A DNA stretch of 39,731 bases from Hyphomicrobiales bacterium. Its GTDB lineage: Bacteria > Pseudomonadota > Alphaproteobacteria > Rhizobiales > Rhizobiaceae. The position numbers and the translations under genes are program-made. Positions 24,511 to 32,035 of the stretch are shown here, one piece after another (positions within the stretch are counted from its first letter, which is position 1; every line of letters starts with the position of its first letter). The stretch covers positions 108,984 to 148,714 of the forward strand of contig UBQW01000025.1 of assembly GCA_900467745.1 (NCBI GenBank), read 5' to 3'. Under the pieces are notes generated by a model. The model was given only the letters and a program-made list of their open reading frames with translations. It was not told where the DNA came from and made no database searches.

Positions 24511-24900
24511 ATGGACACCACAGTTAACGGAGAACCCCGCGTTCTCGCAACCGACGCCGCCGTCGCCCTGATCGACGAGATCAGGCGTGATTATCCCGAC
24601 ATCCTCTTCCATCAGTCCGGCGGCTGCTGCGACGGCTCGTCGCCCATGTGCTACCCGGCCGACGATTTCATCGTCGGCGACCATGACGTGAAGCTTGGAG
24701 AGATATCAGGCGTCCCGGTCTACATCAGCGCCAGCCAGTTCGAAGCCTGGAAGCACACGCAACTGATCATCGACGTCGTCGCCGGTCGCGGTGGTATGTT
24801 TTCGCTGGATAACGGCCGCGAAAAGCGCTTCCTCACCCGCTCGCGCATGTTCGGAGGTGGTGAGGCCTGCGCGATCCCGGGCGCGCAGCAAGCAATCTAG
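24511..24900 (+). CDS. DUF779 protein, aldehyde dehydrogenase partner
   Basis: Product of 129 aa covering the whole DUF779 domain. Family marks are IRRDYPDILFHQSGGCCDGS and PMCYPADDFIVGDHDVKLGE, with a conserved Cys-Cys...Cys cluster that may bind a metal. The C-terminal ENGREKRFLTRSR-like block reads DNGREKRFLTRSRMF here. Start has TGGGAGGAAACA. DUF779 genes almost always accompany ExaC/AcoD-type aldehyde dehydrogenases; the biochemical function is unknown. The last 4 bp overlap the end of the convergent gene on the minus strand. Confidence 0.88.
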   Translation: MDTTVNGEPRVLATDAAVALIDEIRRDYPDILFHQSGGCCDGSSPMCYPADDFIVGDHDVKLGEISGVPVYISASQFEAWKHTQLIIDVVAGRGGMFSLDNGREKRFLTRSRMFGGGEACAIPGAQQAI

Positions 24901-25262
24901 TGCTTGCGCACCTTGCCCGTCGGAATGGCGGATGACGTGACGGAAACCGGATCGCTTGCCGGGAAGCTGTCCTCCAGCCCCTGCGCCAACTGATCCTCCA
25001 TTTCGTCCACATCGCCGGCTGCCCGGGCGCTCGGTTGTGCCGCGCCGCTTTCCACGCTCGAAAGCGCGGCAGTCTCATCGAACGACGCCAACTCGCCCAT
25101 GACAGCCTTGGCCCGATCGATCGCATTGTTCGACGTCAGCGTCCGATCCATGTCCTTGCGCAACAGCACGGACACGACCTCGCCGCCCTTGCCGACGAAC
25201 TCGACCGTAAATCCTCGTCTCCCGCCCTGCTCCGGAATGACCTGCGTGCCGATGACCTGCAT
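24897..25262 (-). CDS. Small hypothetical protein under an EcfG promoter
   Basis: Product of 121 aa (MQVIGTQVIPEQGGRRGFTV...). The start at 25262 has AAGGGAGAA upstream; a start six codons earlier is less well placed. Residues 1-55 look like a small beta-rich domain with a VSVLLRKDMDRTLTS strand-helix. A flexible Ala/Ser middle is followed by the conserved rhizobial tail motif LEDSFPASDPVSVTS near the C-terminus. No signal peptide. Just upstream is an exact general-stress promoter, so it should belong to the EcfG regulon. Its stop overlaps DUF779 by 4 bp, convergent. Function unknown. Confidence 0.8.
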   Translation of the reverse strand: MQVIGTQVIPEQGGRRGFTVEFVGKGGEVVSVLLRKDMDRTLTSNNAIDRAKAVMGELASFDETAALSSVESGAAQPSARAAGDVDEMEDQLAQGLEDSFPASDPVSVTSSAIPTGKVRKH

Positions 25263-25292
25263 GAAAGTTCTCCCTTGCATATCTCAGGAGAC

Positions 25293-25317
25293 AACGGCGG
25301 CAATCCGACAAAGTTCC
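25293..25317 (-). promoter_or_regulatory. EcfG (general stress sigma) promoter
   Basis: Minus strand: GGAAC (25317-25313), 16-bp spacer, CGTT (25296-25293). An exact match to the consensus, 30 bp before the start of the 121-aa gene at 25262. Confidence 0.8.
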
Positions 25318-25344
25318 GCTAACGGCCAGCGCCAACGCGCGGCC

Positions 25345-25373
25345 AAAAAAAAGCCACCGCTCGTGACGGTGGC
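25345..25373 (-). terminator. Intrinsic terminator of the candidate sRNA
   Basis: On the minus strand GCCACCG-7 nt-CGGTGGC is followed by TTTTTTTT (25352-25345), a textbook Rho-independent terminator. It would also stop readthrough from the LacI gene. Confidence 0.85.
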
Positions 25374-25456
25374 CGTAGTCATGAAGGTCTTCAAAACCTC
25401 CAGAGGGGAACAGTTGCGTCATCGACCAGCGGGCCGGCCGACTGCATAAGCAACTA
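25345..25456 (-). ncRNA. Candidate trans-acting small RNA, about 112 nt
   Basis: The stretch between two minus-strand genes has the layout of a rhizobial sRNA. A good sigma70-type promoter (25463-25490) lies upstream. The transcript would hold a first hairpin closed by AGTTGC/GCAACT, an exposed pyrimidine-rich stretch GTTCCCCTCT and a second stem GGAGGT/ACCTTC. The third element is an intrinsic terminator stem GCCACCG/CGGTGGC followed by eight T. No convincing reading frame is present. The single-stranded CCCCTCT could pair with Shine-Dalgarno sequences, as in rhizobial alpha-r families. The Rfam family could not be assigned by eye. Confidence 0.6.
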
Positions 25457-25462
25457 TAGGTA

Positions 25463-25490
25463 ATATTAGTCCCCTATCGTAAAAATTCAA
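25463..25490 (-). promoter_or_regulatory. Promoter of the candidate sRNA
   Basis: On the minus strand TTGAAT (25490-25485) and TAATAT (25468-25463) are separated by 16 bp. The terminator lies about 110 nt downstream. Confidence 0.55.
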
Positions 25491-25622
25491 TCAATTGGCG
25501 GCTGAATTTATCGAGGGACGTAAATCAAATTTCCAGATCCGCACGGAAACGAGGGATAATTTACCACTTTCAGGTTGCAACCCAGCAAACGAGCACTCAG
25601 TGATCTGAGTCGCTCGTCAAAA

Positions 25623-26639
25623 TCAGCGCTGCACCGGCGCCGTTGATTCGCGCAGGATGAGCTCGACCGGCCACAGTTCGTGGATGTCGAGCGGCGACCG
25701 GCCCGACACCAACTGCAGCACCAGATCCGCGCACCGCGTGCCCGCCGCACGCATCGAAGAGCGCGTCGCCGAGAGCGAAGGCGCCATGTTGTCTGCGGTC
25801 AGATAGGGAAACACGTCGTCATGGGCGATGACGGAAACCTCGCGACCGACCTGCAACCCCAGCGAGCGAACCGCACGATAAACACCAAGCGCCGTCATCA
25901 TCGAGCCGGCCACGATCGCGGTCGGCGGATTGGACTGCTCAAGCAGTGAGCGCGCAAAACGGAAGCCGAGCTCGTCGGTGAAATTGCCGCTGGCGATCAA
26001 CTGGGGATCGAGTTCGATGCCGCGGCTCTGCAGCGCCTCGCGGTAGCCCTTGTCACGATGCAGCGCATAGGTCGCGCCCGGGCGGCCGTTGATCATGGCG
26101 ATCCTGGTGTGGCCGAGATCGATGAGATGCGAGGTCGCGCGACGCACAGCCCCCTCGTTGTCGATGTCGAGCCAGGCGTGCGGCACGTCGATATCGGAGC
26201 GTCCATGAACCAGAAACGGCATGCCGAGCTTGTGCAGCAGCGCGATACGCTCGTCGTTGGGGCGCGGCGAATGCACGATGATCGCATCGACCCGCTGGCT
26301 TTCCACCAGACGCCGGTAAAGCTGCATCTCGTCATTATGATCGGGATCGGCCATCGGAATGACGAGAATGTCGGTGTCCTCGGTCAGCAGCCTCTCGGCC
26401 ATCCCAGCCATGAACTCGGCGAAGTGAAACTCGCCCGCCCGCCCCATCACCACGCCGATCGCGCCTGCCCGCCCGGTCTTCAATCTCACGGCATTGACGT
26501 TCGGCCGATAGCCGAGCCGAACGGCCTCCTCCGCCACGCGCGCGCGGGTCACTTCGCTCACCTCGGGATAGCCGCTCAGCGCGCGGCTGACCGTCGTCGG
26601 CGACAATCCGAGCTGTTTTGCGAACTCTCTAAGCTTCAT
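25623..26639 (-). CDS. thuR: LacI family repressor of the thu operon
   Basis: Product of 338 aa. N-terminal helix-turn-helix and hinge (residues 1-60: MKLREFAKQLGLSPTTVSRA ... VTRARVAEEAVRLGYRPNVNA) followed by a full periplasmic-binding-protein-like sugar domain (IGVVMGRAGEFHFAEFMAGM, DAIIVHSPRPNDERI, HLIDLGHTRIAMINGRPGAT, VSVIAHDD). It is divergent from thuE; two similar CG-centred operators lie between them. Repression relieved by trehalose or a related disaccharide is inferred from the ThuR model of Sinorhizobium. The gene name rests on the neighbourhood, not on sequence comparison. The ribosome site before ATG 26639 is weak. Confidence 0.87.
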   Translation of the reverse strand: MKLREFAKQLGLSPTTVSRALSGYPEVSEVTRARVAEEAVRLGYRPNVNAVRLKTGRAGAIGVVMGRAGEFHFAEFMAGMAERLLTEDTDILVIPMADPDHNDEMQLYRRLVESQRVDAIIVHSPRPNDERIALLHKLGMPFLVHGRSDIDVPHAWLDIDNEGAVRRATSHLIDLGHTRIAMINGRPGATYALHRDKGYREALQSRGIELDPQLIASGNFTDELGFRFARSLLEQSNPPTAIVAGSMMTALGVYRAVRSLGLQVGREVSVIAHDDVFPYLTADNMAPSLSATRSSMRAAGTRCADLVLQLVSGRSPLDIHELWPVELILRESTAPVQR

Positions 26640-26730
26640 GCACCGACACGTCTTTCATCGCCCGCTGTTGGACCCCTCACACACCCTATAAGCCAATCCG
26701 TCGATATTTGGCACAAAAACCGCACATCAG

Positions 26731-26744
26731 CCAAACCGATTTCA
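26731..26744. promoter_or_regulatory. Putative LacI-type operator O1
   Basis: CCAAACCGATTTCA, CG-centred and quasi-palindromic, matches O2 at 26905 in 12 of 14 positions. It lies about 92 bp before the repressor start and fits autoregulation of the LacI gene. Confidence 0.6.
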
Positions 26745-26867
26745 ATATTCAATCACAATCGACGTGTGGTGCCCGATGTTCTCCACATCCACGCCTTGCC
26801 ACATTCCATTGTTTTTAAGTGGGAAATCGCCAATTTCGGCAAGTCAAAGCCATCACCAAACTACCCG

Positions 26868-26895
26868 CTTGACTTGATATCGCGCTTCTGACAAT
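26868..26895 (+). promoter_or_regulatory. Possible thuE promoter
   Basis: CTTGAC (26868-26873) and GACAAT (26890-26895) with 16-bp spacing look like a rhizobial housekeeping promoter. Operator O2 lies directly downstream, where repressor binding would block initiation. Confidence 0.4.
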
Positions 26896-26904
26896 TTTTT
26901 CCAA

Positions 26905-26918
26905 CCAAATCGTTTTCA
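26905..26918. promoter_or_regulatory. Putative LacI-type operator O2
   Basis: CCAAATCGTTTTCA, near-copy of O1 (consensus CCAAAyCGwTTTCA), is placed just after the likely -10 box of thuE, the classical repressor position. Confidence 0.65.
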
Positions 26919-26956
26919 AATTTGAGGACGCAATGGTTCTTTTTGGGAGGAAGATC

Positions 26957-28222
26957 ATGAAGTTTCGTTTCACGACGGCCGTCATCGCGGCCGCGCTCAT
27001 CGGCGTGGCCATGCCGTCCTACGCCGCCAACATCAGCATTTCGGCAAGCTCCACCGGTAAAAACCTCGACCTGTTCCGCAAGCAGCTCGACGCCTTCGAA
27101 AAGGCGACCGGCAACAAGGTCAGCATCGTCACCATGCCGTCCTCGTCGACCGAGCAGTTCTCGCAGTACCGCCTGTGGCTCGCCGCCGGCAACAAGGACG
27201 TCGACGTCTACCAGACCGACGTGATCTGGGCGCCGCAGCTGGCCGACCAGTTTCTCGATTTGAAGGATGCCGCCAAGGACGTCGTGGGCGATTTCTTCCC
27301 CTCGATCATCCAGTCGCAGACCGTCAACGGCCGCCTCGTCGCCATGCCGCTCTATACCGACGCGCCGGCCCTCTTTTACCGCAAGGACCTGCTCGACAAA
27401 TACGGCAAGCAGCCGCCGAAGACCTGGGACGAAATGGCGGCAACCGCCAAGGAGATCCAGGACAAGGAGCGCGCAGCCGGTCAGAAGGACCTCTGGGGCT
27501 ACGTCTTCCAGGGCAACGCCTATGAAGGCCTGACCTGCAACGCGCTGGAATGGATCAAATCCTCCGGCGGCGGCCAGATCATCGAAACCGACGGCACCAT
27601 CTCGATCAACAACGAGAAGGCCGCGGCCGCAATCGAACGCGCCAAGGGCTGGGTCGGTACCATCTCGCCGGGCGGCGTGCTCGCTTACCAGGAAGAAGAA
27701 TCGCGCGGCGTCTGGCAGACCGGCAACGCCGTCTTCATGCGCAACTGGCCTTATGCCTATGCGCTCGGCAACGGCCCTGACAGCGCCGTGAAGGGCAAGT
27801 TCGACGTCACCACGCTGCCGACAGCCGCCGATGGCGACAAGCCGTCCTCGACGCTCGGCGGCTGGAACCTCGCCGTCTCCAAATATTCGCAGAACCCCGA
27901 GGTCGCGATCGAACTCGTGAAGTTCCTGACCTCCAAGGAAAGCCAGAAGCAGCGCGCTATCGAGCTCTCCAACCTGCCGACGCTGTCTGCCCTCTACGAC
28001 GACAAGGACATCGCAGCAGCAGCCCCCTTCATGCCGAACTGGAAGCCGATCTTCGAAAACGCCGTGCCGCGCCCATCGGCCTCGGCCAAGGTCAAGTACA
28101 ACGAGGTCTCCGCCAAGTTCTGGACCGCCGTCCACAACACGCTGTCGGGCAATGGCACGGCCGCTGAAAACCTCGAGCTTCTCGAAGCCGACCTGACGTC
28201 GCTCAAGGGCGACAACTGGTAA
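26957..28222 (+). CDS. thuE: Trehalose-type disaccharide-binding protein
   Basis: Product of 421 aa. The start at 26957 has GGGAGGAAG just before; the eight upstream codons of the longer frame would hide the signal peptide (residues 1-23, cut after SYAA). MalE/TMBP-type binding protein with ISASSTGKNLDLFRKQLDAF, QYRLWLAAGNKDVDVYQTDV and APALFYRKDLLDKYGKQPPK typical of trehalose/maltose/sucrose binders. It delivers the sugar to ThuFG in the inner membrane. It leads the operon thuEFGKAB. A strong hairpin after the stop (28232-28262) probably raises its mRNA level above that of the permeases. Confidence 0.88.
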   Translation: MKFRFTTAVIAAALIGVAMPSYAANISISASSTGKNLDLFRKQLDAFEKATGNKVSIVTMPSSSTEQFSQYRLWLAAGNKDVDVYQTDVIWAPQLADQFLDLKDAAKDVVGDFFPSIIQSQTVNGRLVAMPLYTDAPALFYRKDLLDKYGKQPPKTWDEMAATAKEIQDKERAAGQKDLWGYVFQGNAYEGLTCNALEWIKSSGGGQIIETDGTISINNEKAAAAIERAKGWVGTISPGGVLAYQEEESRGVWQTGNAVFMRNWPYAYALGNGPDSAVKGKFDVTTLPTAADGDKPSSTLGGWNLAVSKYSQNPEVAIELVKFLTSKESQKQRAIELSNLPTLSALYDDKDIAAAAPFMPNWKPIFENAVPRPSASAKVKYNEVSAKFWTAVHNTLSGNGTAAENLELLEADLTSLKGDNW

Positions 28223-28231
28223 TCCATCGAT

Positions 28232-28262
28232 GCGCCGGCGGCGGGCTATCCGCTGCCGGCGC
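28232..28262 (+). terminator. Hairpin between binding protein and permease genes
   Basis: GCGCCGGCGGC and GCTGCCGGCGC form 10 of 11 pairs with a 9-nt loop, ten bases after the thuE stop. No T-run, so it is more likely an mRNA-protecting/attenuating structure that raises ThuE relative to the permeases. Confidence 0.6.
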
Positions 28263-28306
28263 TCCGAAGGACGCCACCGTCAATCGTCTCAGGAAGCGGG
28301 TATCTC

Positions 28307-29293
28307 ATGAGTGAAGTTGCAGTTTCTGAAGGCCTGAAAGCGCAGACGCGCGCCAGGGCCACCTCGTCGGACCTGAAGGCCGACCGCGTCCGTTCCGCCT
28401 GGATGTTCCTGGCGCCGACGCTGTTCATCCTCGCCGTCGTCGCCGGCTGGCCGCTGTTTCGCACCATCTATTTCAGCTTCACCAACGCCTCGCTCACCAG
28501 TCTCGGCGACGCCAAGTTCGTCGGCTTCGACAATTACCTCACCTGGATCACGCTGAAGAGCGGCCGCACGGTCTACAAGGGTCTGCTCGCCGATCTCGCC
28601 TGGTGGAACGCGGTGTGGAACACGATGAAATTCACCGTGCTTTCCGTGCTGATCGAAACGGCCCTCGGCCTCATCGTCGCGCTTGTCCTAAACGCCCAAT
28701 TCGTCGGCCGCGGCATCGTGCGCGCCGCAATCCTCATCCCCTGGGCGATCCCGACCATCGTCTCGGCCAAGATGTGGGCCTGGATGCTCAACGACCAGTT
28801 CGGCATCCTGAACGATCTCTTCATGGCGCTCGGCCTGATCAGCCAGAAGATCGCCTGGACCGCCAATCCTGAAACCGCGATGATCGCCGTATTGATCGTC
28901 GACGTCTGGAAGACCACGCCCTTCATGGCGCTTCTCATTCTCGCCGGCCTGCAAATGGTGCCCGGCGATATCTATGAGGCAGCCAAGATCGACGGCATCA
29001 ATCCGGTCAAGGTCTTCTGGCGCCTGACGCTGCCGCTGATCCGCCCGGCAATCATGGTCGCCGTCATCTTCCGCATGCTCGACGCCATGCGCATCTTCGA
29101 CCTGATCTACGTGCTGACGCCGAACAACGCGCAGACCAAGACCATGTCCGTCATGGCCAGAGAGAACCTCTTCGACTTCGACAAGTTCGCCTATGGCGCG
29201 ACCGCCTCGACGGTTCTCTTCCTGCTCATCGCCACCGTCACCGTGCTCTACATGTGGCTCGGCCGCGTCAACCTCGGCGGGAGTGAACGCTGA
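28307..29293 (+). CDS. thuF: ABC sugar permease, MalF-type
   Basis: Product of 328 aa with six predicted membrane helices, beginning near residue 28 (SAWMFLAPTLFILAVVAGWP). The EAA loop is well preserved: GDIYEAAKIDGINPVKVFWR (about residues 222-241), the contact site for the ATPase. It is of the carbohydrate-uptake-transporter-1 family. Together with ThuG it forms the transmembrane channel of the disaccharide importer. The last base overlaps the thuG start (TGATG), showing translational coupling. Confidence 0.92.
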   Translation: MSEVAVSEGLKAQTRARATSSDLKADRVRSAWMFLAPTLFILAVVAGWPLFRTIYFSFTNASLTSLGDAKFVGFDNYLTWITLKSGRTVYKGLLADLAWWNAVWNTMKFTVLSVLIETALGLIVALVLNAQFVGRGIVRAAILIPWAIPTIVSAKMWAWMLNDQFGILNDLFMALGLISQKIAWTANPETAMIAVLIVDVWKTTPFMALLILAGLQMVPGDIYEAAKIDGINPVKVFWRLTLPLIRPAIMVAVIFRMLDAMRIFDLIYVLTPNNAQTKTMSVMARENLFDFDKFAYGATASTVLFLLIATVTVLYMWLGRVNLGGSER

Positions 29294-30123
29294 TGCTTCT
29301 CACAGCCACCAAGAACACCCTCTTTTATCTCCTCGTCGGCGTCATCGTCATCATCGCGGTCTTCCCCTTTTACTACGCGATCCTGACCAGCTTCAAATCC
29401 GGCACGGCGCTGTTCGCAATCGAATACTGGCCGACCTCGATCTCGTTTGCGAACTACGCCAACGTGCTGACCACGGGCAGCTTCATCCATAGCCTCGGCA
29501 ATTCGCTGCTGGTCGCCGTCTGCGTCGTCGCCGCCTCGCTGCTGCTCGCCGTCACCGCATCCTATGCGCTGGCCCGCGTGCATTTCCGTGGCCGCGCGCT
29601 GCTGATGTTGACGATTCTCTCGGTCTCCATGTTCCCGCAGATCGCGGTGCTGGCCGGCCTGTTCGAGCTGATCCGCTGGATCGGCATCTTCAACACGCCG
29701 TTTGCACTGATCTTCTCCTACATGATCTTCACCCTGCCCTTCACGGTCTGGGTTCTGACCACCTTCATGCGCGATCTTCCCATCGAAATCGAGGAAGCGG
29801 CGATCGTCGATGGCGCCTCTCCATGGGTCATCATTACGCAGGTTTTCATGCCGCTGATGTGGCCGGCTTTGGTCACGACTGGGCTGCTCGCCTTCATTAC
29901 GGCCTGGAACGAATTCCTTTTCGCCCTAACCTTTACGTCTTCGGACGCGCAGCGAACCGTGCCGGTCGCCATCGCCCTCTTGTCGGGCGGGAGCCAGTTC
30001 GAGATTCCGTGGGGCAACATCATGGCGGCATCCGTCATCGTCACGGTCCCTGTCGTTGTCCTGGTGCTCATATTCCAGCGCCGGATCATTTCCGGCCTCA
30101 CCGCCGGCGGCGTCAAAGGTTGA
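29293..30123 (+). CDS. thuG: ABC sugar permease, MalG-type
   Basis: Product of 276 aa with six membrane helices. The first is NTLFYLLVGVIVIIAVFPFY and the ATPase-contact EAA loop is IEEAAIVDGASPWVIITQVF. Short form of the CUT1 permease pair, partner of ThuF. It overlaps thuF by one base and is followed 12 bp later by the ATPase gene. The C-terminal end QRRIISGLTAGGVKG is the usual MalG-type tail. Confidence 0.92.
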   Translation: MLLTATKNTLFYLLVGVIVIIAVFPFYYAILTSFKSGTALFAIEYWPTSISFANYANVLTTGSFIHSLGNSLLVAVCVVAASLLLAVTASYALARVHFRGRALLMLTILSVSMFPQIAVLAGLFELIRWIGIFNTPFALIFSYMIFTLPFTVWVLTTFMRDLPIEIEEAAIVDGASPWVIITQVFMPLMWPALVTTGLLAFITAWNEFLFALTFTSSDAQRTVPVAIALLSGGSQFEIPWGNIMAASVIVTVPVVVLVLIFQRRIISGLTAGGVKG

Positions 30124-30135
30124 AGAAAGCACGAT

Positions 30136-31164
30136 ATGGCACAGATTAGACTCGACAATATCAGAAAGAGCTTCGGCGCTCTCGAAGTCATCAAGGGCGT
30201 CACCATGGATATCCGCAAGGGTGAATTCATGGTCTTCGTCGGCCCGTCTGGCTGCGGCAAGTCCACGCTTCTGCGGTTGATCTCCGGCCTGGAGGACATC
30301 TCCGAGGGCACCCTCTCCTTCGATGGCCAGGCGGTCAACCAGCTCTCGCCTTCCAAGCGCGGCATCGCCATGGTCTTCCAGTCCTACGCGCTCTATCCGC
30401 ACATGACCGTCTTCGACAACATGGCTTTCGGCATGAAACTGTCGGGCCGCACGAAGGACGAATGCAAGGCCCGCGTCGAACAGGCGGCCGGCATGCTGCA
30501 GCTCTCGCCCTATCTGGAGCGCCTGCCCCGCCAGCTCTCCGGCGGCCAGCGCCAGCGCGTCGCGATCGGTCGCGCCATCGTCCGCGATCCCAAGGTCTTC
30601 CTCTTCGACGAGCCGCTGTCGAACCTCGACGCGGCCCTGCGCGTCGCGACACGGCTCGAGATCGCCAAGCTTCACCGCAGCATGCACGACACGACGATGA
30701 TCTACGTCACCCACGATCAGGTCGAGGCAATGACGCTCGCCGACCGCATCTGCGTGCTGCGCGATGGCGTCGTCGAGCAGATCGGCACGCCGCTGGAGCT
30801 CTACGAAACACCGAATTCCATCTTCGTCGCCGGCTTTATCGGCGCGCCGAAGATGAACTTCCTCACCGGCGAATTTTCCGCGCCCTACAACGCCCACACC
30901 ATCGGCGTGCGCGCCGAACACATCGAGATCACCAACCACGAGCCCGCCTGGAAGGGCACGGTGATCCACTCCGAAATCCTCGGTTCCGACAGCTTCGTCT
31001 ATCTCGACATCGGCACGCCGGAACCGTTGGTCGTTCGCGAAACCGGCGTGTCCCGCCACCAGCCCGGCGACAATCTCGGCGTCTCGCCTGTTGCCGGCGC
31101 CATCCACCGTTTCGATCCATCCGGACGCGCGCTCGAAAGGATCCCCCTGAAGGGCGCCGCCTGA
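30136..31164 (+). CDS. thuK: ABC sugar transporter ATPase, MalK-type
   Basis: Product of 342 aa. Walker A GPSGCGKST, Q-loop MVFQSYALYPHMTVFDNMAF, signature LSGGQRQRVAIGRA, Walker B FLFDEPLSNLDA, and the H-loop in YVTHDQVEAMTLADR. The C-terminal regulatory (TOBE-like) domain is somewhat shorter than in E. coli MalK. Dimer powers the ThuEFG importer in the cytoplasm. It lies 12 bp after thuG and 68 bp before thuA. Confidence 0.94.
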   Translation: MAQIRLDNIRKSFGALEVIKGVTMDIRKGEFMVFVGPSGCGKSTLLRLISGLEDISEGTLSFDGQAVNQLSPSKRGIAMVFQSYALYPHMTVFDNMAFGMKLSGRTKDECKARVEQAAGMLQLSPYLERLPRQLSGGQRQRVAIGRAIVRDPKVFLFDEPLSNLDAALRVATRLEIAKLHRSMHDTTMIYVTHDQVEAMTLADRICVLRDGVVEQIGTPLELYETPNSIFVAGFIGAPKMNFLTGEFSAPYNAHTIGVRAEHIEITNHEPAWKGTVIHSEILGSDSFVYLDIGTPEPLVVRETGVSRHQPGDNLGVSPVAGAIHRFDPSGRALERIPLKGAA

Positions 31165-31232
31165 AACCAACCCAAACAACCGGATCCCGGCCGCTTCCCA
31201 ACGGTTTCGATCCACCACGCGCATGAAGGAGC

Positions 31233-32024
31233 ATGACTTTGGCTATTCGCACCATCGTATGGGGTGAAAACATCCATGAAAACACCAACGAGATCGTCCG
31301 CGGCATCTATCCCGACGGCATGCACACGACGATCGTCAACGCGCTGAACACCGATCCAGCAATCAGCGCCACGACGGCGACGCTGCAGGAGCCGGAACAC
31401 GGCCTCACCGAAGCGCGCCTCGCCGAAACGGACGTGCTGACCTGGTGGGGCCACAAGGACCACGGTGCCGTCTCCGACGTCGTCGTCGAGCGCGTCGCCA
31501 AGCGCGTCTGGGAAGGCATGGGCCTGCTCGTTCTGCATTCCGGCCACTTCTCGAAGATCTTCAAGCGCCTGATGGGCACGCCCTGCGCGCTGAAATGGCG
31601 CGAGGCCGGCGAGCGCGAGCGCCTGTGGACGATCAACCAGCGCCACCCGATCGCAGCAGGCATCGGCGAGAACTTCGTGCTCGAAAACGAAGAGATGTAC
31701 GGCGAGCAGTTCTCCGTTCCGGAGCCGCTCGAGACCGTCTTCATCTCCTGGTTCCAGGGCGGCGAAGTCTTCCGCTCCGGTCTCACCTGGCGCCGCGGCG
31801 CCGGCAACATCTTCTACTTCCGCCCGGGCCACGAAACCTATCCGACCTACCACGACGCCAACGTCCAGAAGGTGCTGATCAACGGCGTCAAATGGGCTTA
31901 TAATCCTGAGGGCGACCTGAAGAGCATCACCGATGCCCCGAATGTCCCGGTCGAGAAGGCACTGGAGCCGATCACCGAACGCGGCCCGAGACTGCACCAG
32001 GCCGGCGAAGCCGGTTACCGCTGA
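31233..32024 (+). CDS. thuA: ThuA, trehalose utilisation protein
   Basis: Product of 263 aa, a complete ThuA-like domain (glutamine-amidotransferase-like fold). Characteristic are VWGENIHENTNEIVRGIYPD, TWWGHKDHGAVSDVVVERVA, LLVLHSGHFSKIFKRLMGT and WFQGGEVFRSGLTWRRGAGN. In rhizobia and Agrobacterium ThuA works with ThuB on trehalose, maltitol and sucrose isomers to make their 3-keto derivatives; its exact chemical step is not firmly known. Start 31233 has GAAGGAGC upstream. Placed between thuK and thuB with 11 bp to thuB. Confidence 0.93.
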   Translation: MTLAIRTIVWGENIHENTNEIVRGIYPDGMHTTIVNALNTDPAISATTATLQEPEHGLTEARLAETDVLTWWGHKDHGAVSDVVVERVAKRVWEGMGLLVLHSGHFSKIFKRLMGTPCALKWREAGERERLWTINQRHPIAAGIGENFVLENEEMYGEQFSVPEPLETVFISWFQGGEVFRSGLTWRRGAGNIFYFRPGHETYPTYHDANVQKVLINGVKWAYNPEGDLKSITDAPNVPVEKALEPITERGPRLHQAGEAGYR

Positions 32025-32035
32025 GGAGAACAGCA

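Noticed and set aside
22866..24521. 551-aa minus-strand frame over the aldehyde dehydrogenase
   Set aside because: Antisense artefact of high GC content. The plus strand carries the complete dehydrogenase with catalytic Cys.
26861..31224. Long minus-strand frames (424 and 432 aa) across thuE and thuG-thuK
   Set aside because: Shadows of the thu operon. The plus-strand proteins match transporter families throughout.
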